IMG/VR virus record: IMGVR_UViG_3300020165_003481
Span: 1 to 46,851 of that record
Direction: 5' to 3' (one strand)
From: a virus
DNA: 46,851 nt
Positions within the stretch are counted from its first letter, which is position 1. Each line of letters opens with the position of its first letter. Below the pieces are notes generated by a model. The model saw only the letters and a program-made list of their open reading frames with translations, was not told where the DNA came from and searched no databases. This document shows, one piece after another, positions 9,598 to 16,622 of this stretch. The position numbers and the translations under genes were made by a program.

Positions 9598-10917
9598 TTA
9601 AAGCGATCGCAACTCTTCAGCTAAATCCGGTTCTTCTTCTGCTTCAGCAGCTGCTTCGGCGTACTGCCTAATTTCTTCAGGTACTGTTTCATCCCCGACT
9701 ATCTCTCTTTCAGTTTGTGCAGTTTCACCAACAGTGTTACCCCCAGTTGAAACAGTATCAACATTATTATCTCTTAAAGATTCAAAGAATTGTTGAACTT
9801 GTTCTTCGTTACCCCAATCTCGCGGATTGAAATCAAAGTGTACGGGGTCATAATTGCTAAAGTTACCTCCCCATCTAAGAAACAACGGAGAGCCCATAGC
9901 AATTTGTGGAAATCCAGTTGATAACCATATTTGTTTATTGGCGCCTTTGCTACCGCCGGTTTTTGAAGTAATGAGTGTTCCGTTTCTATCATAAAAGTTT
10001 AAGTCAATAGCCATTCCATAAGTGTGGCGACTTCGTGTCGGGCAAAGACCACAAGAGGCAGGCAGCGCCCTTTCACCTCTTTTCCATGCTTTATGCATTT
10101 CTTCTTGGTGGGCTGGATCTCTAAAACCCGATGTAATCTGAATTTTAAAACCTTGCTCATGAGCTGCATATATAAGCGCTTTAACCCATATATCGAAAGG
10201 CGCCTTAACCGCCGGCGGCCCACCGCCTCCAACATATTCTTTATGTGGTTTAAATCCCGCAATTAGTGCGGAGTTTTTACCAGGAATATTTGTTTCATCA
10301 TACAATTCTGCAAGTCTTCTTAGTTCAGATGGCATCTCTACTGCCGGTGGTGGCTCGTAGGCTTCACCAAATTTAAAGTAAGATCTAATCGAATCACAAG
10401 TCTTTTCATTTAGTGTTGTGTTTCCAGTTTCGTTAACGTGTAAAACTTCAACCAACTCTGCTGTTTGTAAGTTGTAGACCCCACTGCTGTGTTTATGTAG
10501 TCTGACCACAACATACGTGCCTATGTTGATGCCACGGTCTGCTTCTGCAACCACAGTGGTGTGCAAAGCAACAAGTGCATTTTGCTGACACTTATCAGCC
10601 GCAAGTGTAATATCGCACGGATCTTGTAAAATAGCATGCGGGTTATTTCTCTTATGAGTTATGCGAACTTTAAACTTTTTAAATGATTGATTCATTTTAT
10701 TGTCGGCGCCAGCATAACCCAGGGCTTTATATTCATATGGTTCAACAGATTTTGGGTTAGTTATTACAACCGCTCTAAATTCTGTTTGATTATTAAAAGC
10801 CTCTCCATTGTCACCAAATATACTATCAATCAGCGATTCGATACCACCAAGAGTGTTATCTATTATCTCATCAATATTCAAATGACTTATCAGTGAGCTT
10901 TTTTTAACGCCCGACAC
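9598..10917 (-). CDS. Hub-like protein with C-terminal M15 (VanY-type) peptidase domain
   Basis: The 439-residue protein has two parts. Residues about 40-165 look like a beta-rich OB-fold or hub region (VRITHKRNNPHAILQDP, YVVVRLHKHSSGVYNLQ). Residues about 215-370 are an M15 D-Ala-D-Ala carboxypeptidase/endopeptidase domain. The zinc ligands expected for M15 are visible: H298 and D305 in SRHTYGMAIDLN, and H360 in DPVHFDF. ITSGFRDPAHQ is the usual substrate-side motif. The last 70 residues are acidic and low-complexity. A peptidoglycan peptidase fused to a hub-like N-terminus fits a tail-associated lysin that locally opens the wall, as gp5 lysozyme does in T4. The GTG start overlaps the upstream stop by one base. 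Confidence 0.85.
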   Translation of the reverse strand: MSGVKKSSLISHLNIDEIIDNTLGGIESLIDSIFGDNGEAFNNQTEFRAVVITNPKSVEPYEYKALGYAGADNKMNQSFKKFKVRITHKRNNPHAILQDPCDITLAADKCQQNALVALHTTVVAEADRGINIGTYVVVRLHKHSSGVYNLQTAELVEVLHVNETGNTTLNEKTCDSIRSYFKFGEAYEPPPAVEMPSELRRLAELYDETNIPGKNSALIAGFKPHKEYVGGGGPPAVKAPFDIWVKALIYAAHEQGFKIQITSGFRDPAHQEEMHKAWKRGERALPASCGLCPTRSRHTYGMAIDLNFYDRNGTLITSKTGGSKGANKQIWLSTGFPQIAMGSPLFLRWGGNFSNYDPVHFDFNPRDWGNEEQVQQFFESLRDNNVDTVSTGGNTVGETAQTEREIVGDETVPEEIRQYAEAAAEAEEEPDLAEELRSL

Positions 10918-11213
10918 TACGAAGAATCCTTCTGTAGGATATCATATATTTCGTTTTTGTCATTCTCAGAAAGCTCAAAGCTTTGTTCTTGATTTTTAGA
11001 CTTGAGGCCAATAATCTTTACAAGCTGCTCATTTGAACGTTGCATCGTCTCAATGTGCTTTGCGGCGACGGGACTAAGTCCTCTGTTGTTGTCGGCATCG
11101 CAAGCAATTTGATTTGCTATTTCGTTCAAAAACTCTCTGGCTAATTTTCTATCATCTCTAATATTATCAAGAGCCTCACCAATTAAAGTGTCGAGGTCCG
11201 CGTTTTTACTCAT
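10917..11213 (-). CDS. Conserved-type hypothetical protein, 98 aa
   Basis: This small charged helical protein begins MSKNADLDTLIGEALDNIRD. The start at 11213 was chosen because its ATG overlaps the TGA of the sigma-factor gene (ATGA) and GGGAGAG precedes it. An in-frame start 18 bases further up would lie inside the sigma gene. A central part (LSPVAAKHIETMQRSNEQLVKIIGL) suggests two helices. Its position between a late sigma factor and hub genes would suit a small packaging or transcription accessory protein, but I do not recognise a family. Confidence 0.65.
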   Translation of the reverse strand: MSKNADLDTLIGEALDNIRDDRKLAREFLNEIANQIACDADNNRGLSPVAAKHIETMQRSNEQLVKIIGLKSKNQEQSFELSENDKNEIYDILQKDSS

Positions 11214-11947
11214 AAGTTTCCACTCTCCCAATCTGTCTTAAAAGAATAATATTTCTTTTTAAACTTCTTGAGTGAGTTAACTATCTGTTTTGTATTTAAG
11301 CCAGTTATCTCACGCAAGTATAGATAAATAGCTTTTTTGTTAAAAATTTCAATATCGTCTTTTGATTCAAACAGGATATTTATAGCCTTATAAACCTTTA
11401 GATCGTTATCTTTCATTTGGTTTTCATCCCACGATTTTATTTCAGAATAAAAGTGAGACCAAAATTCTTCTGTCTCTCTCTCTGAGAGATACGATTCTGT
11501 TGTTGAGAGGAACTCTTCTTCATAATGTTTGGCTATGTTGTCATAGTCAACTTCTCTCTCGCGCTGCTTCTGTTGTTTTTTAACCTTGTTGATAAACCAA
11601 TTCTTAGTAATAACTGAAAAGTATGAGAAGGCTTTTGAACCTTTACTCGGGTTGTATTTATCTAAGATGGTCATTAACCAAATTTTACACTCATCGCGTA
11701 AGTAATCGATATTGGGCAAATTGGTAAACTTGTACGTAAACACAATCTTGTCAACCATTTCACCTAACGCAGGCTGGATATATGTTACATAAAGATGAGT
11801 TCTTTCTTGTCTGCAATTAGTGATTGTATACCTAATAATTGCATCTTCATGAACCTGGGTAAAGTAGTGGTTCTTTTTTTTGGCACTACCCTTCTTTCGT
11901 CGGCGTCTTCTTCTAACTATTGGTTTAGGCTGTTGCTGCTTGTTCAT
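11210..11947 (-). CDS. gp55-like sigma factor for late transcription
   Basis: The protein has a very basic N-terminus (RRRRRRKKGSAKKK) followed by a region like the sigma-70 region 2 seen in T4 gp55: LRDECKIWLMTIL, DKYNPSKGSKAFSYFSV and ITKNWFINKVKK. The C-terminal third (LREITGLNTKQIVNSLKKFK) could be the helix that gp55 uses to contact the sliding clamp and the flap of RNA polymerase. In T4 this sigma directs host RNA polymerase to late promoters. The start at 11947 (ATG) is preferred over a TTG two codons earlier; both lie inside the preceding gene. It implies that a clamp-type late transcription system is encoded elsewhere in this genome. Confidence 0.82.
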   Translation of the reverse strand: MNKQQQPKPIVRRRRRRKKGSAKKKNHYFTQVHEDAIIRYTITNCRQERTHLYVTYIQPALGEMVDKIVFTYKFTNLPNIDYLRDECKIWLMTILDKYNPSKGSKAFSYFSVITKNWFINKVKKQQKQREREVDYDNIAKHYEEEFLSTTESYLSERETEEFWSHFYSEIKSWDENQMKDNDLKVYKAINILFESKDDIEIFNKKAIYLYLREITGLNTKQIVNSLKKFKKKYYSFKTDWESGNL

Positions 11948-12266
11948 TGTCAATTTCTTCTGGTTCCTCGGCTATAGTGCCCGCTTCAGTCAAAGAATAG
12001 ATAAATTCAAAAGTCTCAAGTTGCTCATTGAAAGATTGCGCGTGATCAACTAAGCCATGCAAAGTTTGATCGCCATAATACATTTCCATCTGATATAGAC
12101 TGGAGACGTGTTCGGAGAATGAATCAATCATTGTCTTTAAATCTCCAAGTTCTTCTGAAACATACAAAAGCCTTGAGATAGCAGAGCGAGCATAAACAAA
12201 AACACCAATGTTTAACAGCACACTAAATGTTGTTGTAATCGCTAATATAATTTCAAGTTCAGTCAT
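11925..12266 (-). CDS. Small single-pass membrane protein, 113 aa
   Basis: An N-terminal hydrophobic segment (IILAITTTFSVLLNIGVFVYA, about residues 5-25) is followed by a soluble helical domain and an acidic tail. The segment is followed by R and RL rather than a cleavage site, so it is more likely an anchor than a signal peptide. The gene overlaps the zinc-ribbon gene before it by 8 bases and the sigma gene after it by 23. I recall similar small anchored proteins beside gp55 in marine T4-like phages. Function unknown. Confidence 0.7.
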   Translation of the reverse strand: MTELEIILAITTTFSVLLNIGVFVYARSAISRLLYVSEELGDLKTMIDSFSEHVSSLYQMEMYYGDQTLHGLVDHAQSFNEQLETFEFIYSLTEAGTIAEEPEEIDNEQAATA

Positions 12267-12504
12267 AATTTTTTTTAGATCCTTTTTTAAGATCTTCTAG
12301 TATTTCTCTATTTTCTTCAATATATTTTTTTGTTAAGTTACCAGTTGATTTCTCTTTCTTCTTTGATAAGTGAATTGGCTTTGTGAGCATCTTTTTGATT
12401 TTATCAGATTGACACTCAATGCAAATATCTTGTTTATCATTCATTCCGTGAAATACAGTAAAATCAACTTGGCAACTTTCACAAAAATATATGTAACGTG
12501 GCAT
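12259..12504 (-). CDS. FmdB-type zinc-ribbon protein
   Basis: The 81-residue protein begins MPRYIYFCESC and carries two CxxC pairs (C8/C11 and C28/C31) separated by a short aromatic strand (VDFTVFHGM). This is the pattern of the FmdB/CxxC_CxxC_SSSS small zinc-ribbon family. The C-terminal half is basic (KPIHLSKKKEKS) and could bind nucleic acid. The family has no settled biochemical function. The gene overlaps the next one by ATGA-type coupling. Confidence 0.78.
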   Translation of the reverse strand: MPRYIYFCESCQVDFTVFHGMNDKQDICIECQSDKIKKMLTKPIHLSKKKEKSTGNLTKKYIEENREILEDLKKGSKKNYD

Positions 12505-12511
12505 TTCTCAA

Positions 12512-12754
12512 TTATTCTACCATGTTGAGTAGGTCTTGTTCAGTAATTTTCTGTTCACTAGAAACGCGTACAGTTGGTGGGTTAGATACTATCAAACCCT
12601 GCTCTGTGTTTACTAACTCAAAACCTTTCAAAATTGGTACAATATCCATTTCGTTCAACAGTGATTCTTGTAAAGCCATCATAACTGCTCCGAGAGCCTG
12701 GTTAGATAACTTTAAGCTTGATTGTTGAGTTTCGTTTTCATTGTTAAGTTTCAT
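12512..12754 (-). CDS. Hypothetical protein, 80 aa
   Basis: The start at 12754 was chosen because AAGGAGAACAAA precedes the ATG and the start overlaps the end of the upstream gene. The protein has an LSNQALGAVMMALQESLL helix followed by DIVPILKGFELVNTEQGLIV, then a short polar end. I recall proteins with this layout in marine T4-like phages, but no function is known. Confidence 0.62.
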   Translation of the reverse strand: MKLNNENETQQSSLKLSNQALGAVMMALQESLLNEMDIVPILKGFELVNTEQGLIVSNPPTVRVSSEQKITEQDLLNMVE

Positions 12755-12992
12755 TTTGTTCTCCTTTATTGTGTTTTTCAATATATGGTTTAACAAACCA
12801 TTTAGCGTCACCTAATTTGTGACAGTGTACCCAATACCTAACCGTTCCATAAGGATCGTAAGGGTTGGTAACTTTTTGTTTTTTTACTACTGTGCCAGAA
12901 CCGTAATCGCGGACAATATTAATATCGGAGTAAGTTTCATACCACTTAACTAGATCACCTACTCTTATATCATTTTTATGTGACACTTGCAA
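12744..12992 (-). CDS. Small beta-rich protein (SH3-like), 82 aa
   Basis: The core reads IRVGDLVKWYETYSDI then GSGTVVKKQK, a pattern of short strands like an SH3 or KOW-type barrel. A second protein in the window (42593-42862) has a similar opening (FSVGDIVQWTTWD). The start is a TTG at 12990-12992 behind ACGGAG, inside the end of the epimerase gene; no in-frame ATG is available nearby. Function unknown. Confidence 0.6.
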   Translation of the reverse strand: MQVSHKNDIRVGDLVKWYETYSDINIVRDYGSGTVVKKQKVTNPYDPYGTVRYWVHCHKLGDAKWFVKPYIEKHNKGEQNET

Positions 12993-13833
12993 TACATCTC
13001 CGTAAACCAGTTTTTAAATCAATTTTGGCGCGCCAGCCTATTCCATCTAAGCTCGATGTGTCCGCCCTAGAATTTTTTATGTCCCCATCACGTGACGGTC
13101 GCATATCCCAAATAACATCAAATACATTGTCGATATAGTCTTTTATTTCATTAAGGGTGTGGGCTTGGCCGGTGCCAACATCATAAACTTGACCATTAAA
13201 ATTGTGTTTATAATTCATACAGTGCAAGTTAGCATCTACAATATCATCTACATGAATGAAGTCTCTTGTTTGTATACCATCACCATCTAATCGTAATGGC
13301 GCATTGTTCTTTATTTTCTCTAACCATGCAGATATCACAGTTGAGTACGCCCCACCGTATTTTTGATCTTCCGAATATACATTAAAATATCTCAAGGATA
13401 CGGTATCTATATTGTACAAAGCACTATAGATTTCGCATTCTAGCTCAGTCATTCTTTTGTGAGCACCGTAGGGGCTACTAGGTATCTGAGCAGCTGCGGA
13501 GCTAGCAAATATCACTCTCTTGGCGCCAACCAACTTAGCATATTCAAGCACCCTAGAGGAACCTAATACATTATGGTTCAATGAGTCAGAAGGATTCTCT
13601 ACGCTCCACTGCACACTTGGCTTAGCGGCCAAATGAAAAATGTATTCTGGCTTGAATTTAAGGTGACTAAAGTTCTTTTCGTTATCGAACAGGTGCCAGC
13701 GAATATCTAATTTTTCCGATGTTACTTGTGACTCTATATCAATGCCATAAACACTATGGCCAAGTTGTTTAAGTCTTCTAAACAACTTGGAGCCTATGTA
13801 CCCTTTGTGGCCAGTTACCAAGCAGTTAGCCAT
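12976..13833 (-). CDS. NAD-dependent sugar-nucleotide epimerase/dehydratase (GalE-like)
   Basis: This is an extended short-chain dehydrogenase. It shows the NAD-binding GHKGYIG motif at the N-terminus, a GIDIE acidic residue after strand two, FHLAAKPSVQWSVENP, the catalytic Ser run FASSAAAQI and SPYGAHK (YxxxK), then LRYFNVYS. These match UDP-glucose 4-epimerase and relatives acting on nucleotide-activated sugars. At 286 residues it is shorter than typical GalE (about 330). The start at 13833 overlaps the preceding stop and follows GAGGAA. It is the last gene of the glycan block. The substrate cannot be read from the sequence. Confidence 0.88.
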   Translation of the reverse strand: MANCLVTGHKGYIGSKLFRRLKQLGHSVYGIDIESQVTSEKLDIRWHLFDNEKNFSHLKFKPEYIFHLAAKPSVQWSVENPSDSLNHNVLGSSRVLEYAKLVGAKRVIFASSAAAQIPSSPYGAHKRMTELECEIYSALYNIDTVSLRYFNVYSEDQKYGGAYSTVISAWLEKIKNNAPLRLDGDGIQTRDFIHVDDIVDANLHCMNYKHNFNGQVYDVGTGQAHTLNEIKDYIDNVFDVIWDMRPSRDGDIKNSRADTSSLDGIGWRAKIDLKTGLRRCIASVT

Positions 13834-14800
13834 CGATTTCCTCAATCATATCAAATGCAGAATCCCAATCGGTAAAACGGATTGCTTTATCATCAATATA
13901 AAATCTTGCTCTTGGTTTCTCAGCAGTTACTTTGCTAACAAACTGTGCCATATTCTGCTCTTTCAACCACTCCCAGACCAATTCAGTACCAGTCTTACCA
14001 CTAACTAGGCCGCGGTCAGGCTTGGCTTTACAAGTATAAACAATAACTGTGTATCGCTTAGAAAGTTTTTCTAGAGCCTCATAGGCTCCTTCTACTGGGT
14101 CATCATATATTGTCCCGTCATAGTAACCCTTGGAGCACTTATGAATAACTTTATCGAAATCAATTCCAACATTAATTTGTTCATCTGGATAGCTGTGTTC
14201 ACGAATCTTCCCACCTTTCCAGTTAAGGTTTTTTAAGCCTTCTGGATCATTGCTACCAATTGGCGGACACACATTGCCGGAGCCATGTGTAAGCTGGTAA
14301 GTAAGTAACAAGGTCAATACTTCTGCAGTGTGATAATAATCTGCTCCAAGCACAACTTTCGTCAATTCATCAATCTGCATAGGTATATCCTTGGAGGTCA
14401 ACATAGCTACCTGCATACCGTTGGCCTGAGCCCATTGAAGAGCCTTAAGAATATCTATAGAATTTCCAGATGAGGAAATTCCAAGCACCAATGACTTTTT
14501 CATTTGAGGTGCAGTACGTGTTGATGTTCTCGCTATTAGCCAATTTACCATCCACTGCTCAAAGCTAGTATCATTAATGTACGACGTCGCGACGACGCCA
14601 GAACTAGGACAGATTGCGTTCTTGGTTCCGTTCGACAAGCGAGTCATATCGACTGCAGCGTGATCAGCCACAGCCATGTTACCGCCGTGACCTAAGACGT
14701 ATATGTCATCACATTGATTATATTTCTCTTGTAATTGCTCCCACTCAGTTGTGTGAACAACTTGAACAAATTTGTCACCTATGTTTTCAAAATTAAGCAT
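13826..14800 (-). CDS. Phosphosugar isomerase (SIS, GmhA-like) fused to HAD phosphatase
   Basis: The N-terminal ~190 residues are a SIS domain with YVLGHGGNMAVADHAAVD and LGISSSGNSIDILKAL, the two phosphate-binding loops seen in sedoheptulose-7-phosphate isomerase GmhA. The C-terminal ~110 residues are a HAD domain with the DxD nucleophile motif in VGIDFDKVIHK, a threonine motif in VIVYTCKAK and acidic motif FYIDDKAIRF. GmhA and the HAD phosphatase GmhB are separate enzymes of the heptose pathway, so a fusion would perform isomerisation and dephosphorylation in one chain. It neighbours an aldolase gene. The exact sugar is uncertain; other aldose or ketose phosphates are possible. Confidence 0.83.
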   Translation of the reverse strand: MLNFENIGDKFVQVVHTTEWEQLQEKYNQCDDIYVLGHGGNMAVADHAAVDMTRLSNGTKNAICPSSGVVATSYINDTSFEQWMVNWLIARTSTRTAPQMKKSLVLGISSSGNSIDILKALQWAQANGMQVAMLTSKDIPMQIDELTKVVLGADYYHTAEVLTLLLTYQLTHGSGNVCPPIGSNDPEGLKNLNWKGGKIREHSYPDEQINVGIDFDKVIHKCSKGYYDGTIYDDPVEGAYEALEKLSKRYTVIVYTCKAKPDRGLVSGKTGTELVWEWLKEQNMAQFVSKVTAEKPRARFYIDDKAIRFTDWDSAFDMIEEIDG

Positions 14801-15478
14801 TTATTTTAACTCCTTGTATCCCTCTAATAAGATTGTGGTATCCATACCTACAGCAATTATACCATATTCTGAGTATTTGTCAATATGTTTATCTACATCG
14901 GTTGGTATATGGACCGCCATCTTGGTAGGGTCAGTAATTACACTGTTGATTCTTTCAATCGCCTCTAAAAATGTAGGATTGTTAAATTCTGCTGTCACAC
15001 CTAAACTAGCGGATAGATCATATGGTCCAATCATATAGTGAGTTAGACCTTGTGCATATATCTCTTCAAGATTGTGAAGCGCTCTTTTTGTCTCAATCTG
15101 GGCAACAATAATTGGCGGTTTGTTAACAAGTGTGGAATATCCCCATTTATTTTGTCTCACAAGCCCTAGGCCGCGAGAACCACCATATTTGGGGTAGGTA
15201 CACAGGTCTTTTATTTCGGCGGCTTGTGAGGCATCCTCGACAGTTGAGAATATTAAACCACTGGCGCCGGCATCTAAGCACATTCTAATGAGTGTTTTAT
15301 TGATCTCTGTGAGTCTAACCAAACACACTTTGTTTTTTGCCGTAATAATCTGTATACAGTTGTGCAGGGTTTCGTTATTGTAACACCCATGTTCTGTATC
15401 TAAAACTACTCCATCAAAATCTTCGCAAAGCATTTCAGAAATAATTGTAGATGGTATTTGTTGCCAGGAAAGCTTCAC
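14801..15478 (-). CDS. HpcH/HpaI-family aldolase
   Basis: The 225-residue protein has the family hallmarks: GVVLDTEHGCYNN (metal and pyruvate site region), LVRLTE, LDAGASGLIFSTVEDA and an IVAQIETKRALHNL strand with the conserved glutamate, then YMIGPYDLSASLGV. HpcH/HpaI enzymes are class II aldolases that reversibly join pyruvate or a related ketoacid to an aldehyde. In a glycan cluster, such an enzyme could build or break a ketoacid sugar. It overlaps the next upstream gene by 4 bases (ATGA) and directly abuts the SIS-HAD gene. Confidence 0.86.
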   Translation of the reverse strand: MKLSWQQIPSTIISEMLCEDFDGVVLDTEHGCYNNETLHNCIQIITAKNKVCLVRLTEINKTLIRMCLDAGASGLIFSTVEDASQAAEIKDLCTYPKYGGSRGLGLVRQNKWGYSTLVNKPPIIVAQIETKRALHNLEEIYAQGLTHYMIGPYDLSASLGVTAEFNNPTFLEAIERINSVITDPTKMAVHIPTDVDKHIDKYSEYGIIAVGMDTTILLEGYKELK

Positions 15479-15930
15479 TTATATTTCTCCACAAAGTCTG
15501 TACATATTCCAGCGCAGTTTCTTAATTGCTGTTCAGTATACAAGCCATCAAATTTCTCTGGCATAACACAGATGGACTCTGGTGTTAGAGTGTGACCTGG
15601 ATATGTCCATATAAATCCTTTGGTTGTTACTGTATAAAAATCATCTTGATGCCAAAACACATTGAAATTTGATACCTGCTGCGTTAGTGAATGGAGTGCT
15701 TGAATATCTTTTGCGTGCAGCCAAAGATTATTTACTCTTTCAAAAAGCCATTCAGGTGAAACCATATATTGTTGCTCATCATGGCCAAGATAAAATTTAG
15801 TATAAAAGGAACCTCGGATGTCTATTTCAACATCATAACCTTTTTCAAGGGCTCTGTCAATATAAAGTGGATTATTTTCCATCTCAGGGTTTGGGCCAGT
15901 CAGATTACCTCTGTGTGCGATTAAAATCAC
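15475..15930 (-). CDS. Short GDPD-like TIM-barrel protein
   Basis: The protein starts ILIAHRGN and continues to AL(E)KGYDVEIDIR and FYLGHDEQQY, the opening motifs of glycerophosphodiester phosphodiesterases (HR near the start, ExD after the second strand, and a later H). At about 151 residues it is far shorter than usual GDPD enzymes (about 240-300), so it may be a reduced relative acting on a sugar or lipid phosphate. I chose the GTG at 15928-15930 because it overlaps the methyltransferase stop as GTGA; an ATG at 15957 would extend 30 bases into that gene without a visible Shine-Dalgarno. Confidence 0.68.
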   Translation of the reverse strand: MILIAHRGNLTGPNPEMENNPLYIDRALEKGYDVEIDIRGSFYTKFYLGHDEQQYMVSPEWLFERVNNLWLHAKDIQALHSLTQQVSNFNVFWHQDDFYTVTTKGFIWTYPGHTLTPESICVMPEKFDGLYTEQQLRNCAGICTDFVEKYK

Positions 15931-16622
15931 TTCTTCACCACATAAGCTGTGGGGCATATATAATTTAATGTCTTAATTTGTACGTCTTTATCGGCGAAGA
16001 ATCGGTCTACTCCTGCAGATTCAGACCATTTATGAAAAGCGTACTCGTCAAATACTACAATGCCCCCCTTAACAACTCTATCCCACATAGCAGTGAGTGC
16101 TTCGTAGGTAGGAACATCTAAGTCCAAATCAATGTAGAGCAGTGAGATCCTAAATCCAGGACGCTCTTTAACATAGTCGTGGGCAGTTTTAGTAATATCT
16201 CCAGCCACCAGTTCAAATTCGTGGTCTTCAAACCCGCAATTCTTTACAAAATCGCCAAATAATTGTGTTTGGTTGTCTTCATGCTTGTAACCTCGTTTGT
16301 CAAACAGGGTACCCATAGCCTCTTTATCAATACCAGACAAGCTCTCAATCAACTTTTCAGAGTTAAAAAAGTCAAATCCAACCACCTTTTTACCACTATT
16401 GGGGCACAAAAAGCGCTTTATTTTCAAGAAAGTGAGCATTCCGGTGCCTTTAAACACTCCGCACTCAACAATATCACCAGGTAAGTCTTTAACTTGATCT
16501 ACTAAAAGTGTTCTAGCTAATAACTTACCAAATACTTTGGTATCGGGGCTAAGAATAAACCCATTGAAAAAATCATATAAATTTTGAGAGGTGTCTACAA
16601 TTTCCAGTTCTTTTAAGTCCAT
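15927..16622 (-). CDS. TylF-family O-methyltransferase
   Basis: The sequence shows DIVECGVFKGTGMLTFL (SAM-binding motif I), GFDFFN, then LLYIDLDLDVPTYEAL and VKGGIVVFDEYAFHKW. These are the characteristic motifs of the TylF/macrocin O-methyltransferase family, which methylates sugar hydroxyls on macrolides and in O-antigen clusters, using a metal held by the Asp-rich motif. Length (231) is normal. It sits among sugar-modifying genes, so capping or decorating a glycan is the likely job. Confidence 0.87.
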   Translation of the reverse strand: MDLKELEIVDTSQNLYDFFNGFILSPDTKVFGKLLARTLLVDQVKDLPGDIVECGVFKGTGMLTFLKIKRFLCPNSGKKVVGFDFFNSEKLIESLSGIDKEAMGTLFDKRGYKHEDNQTQLFGDFVKNCGFEDHEFELVAGDITKTAHDYVKERPGFRISLLYIDLDLDVPTYEALTAMWDRVVKGGIVVFDEYAFHKWSESAGVDRFFADKDVQIKTLNYICPTAYVVKK

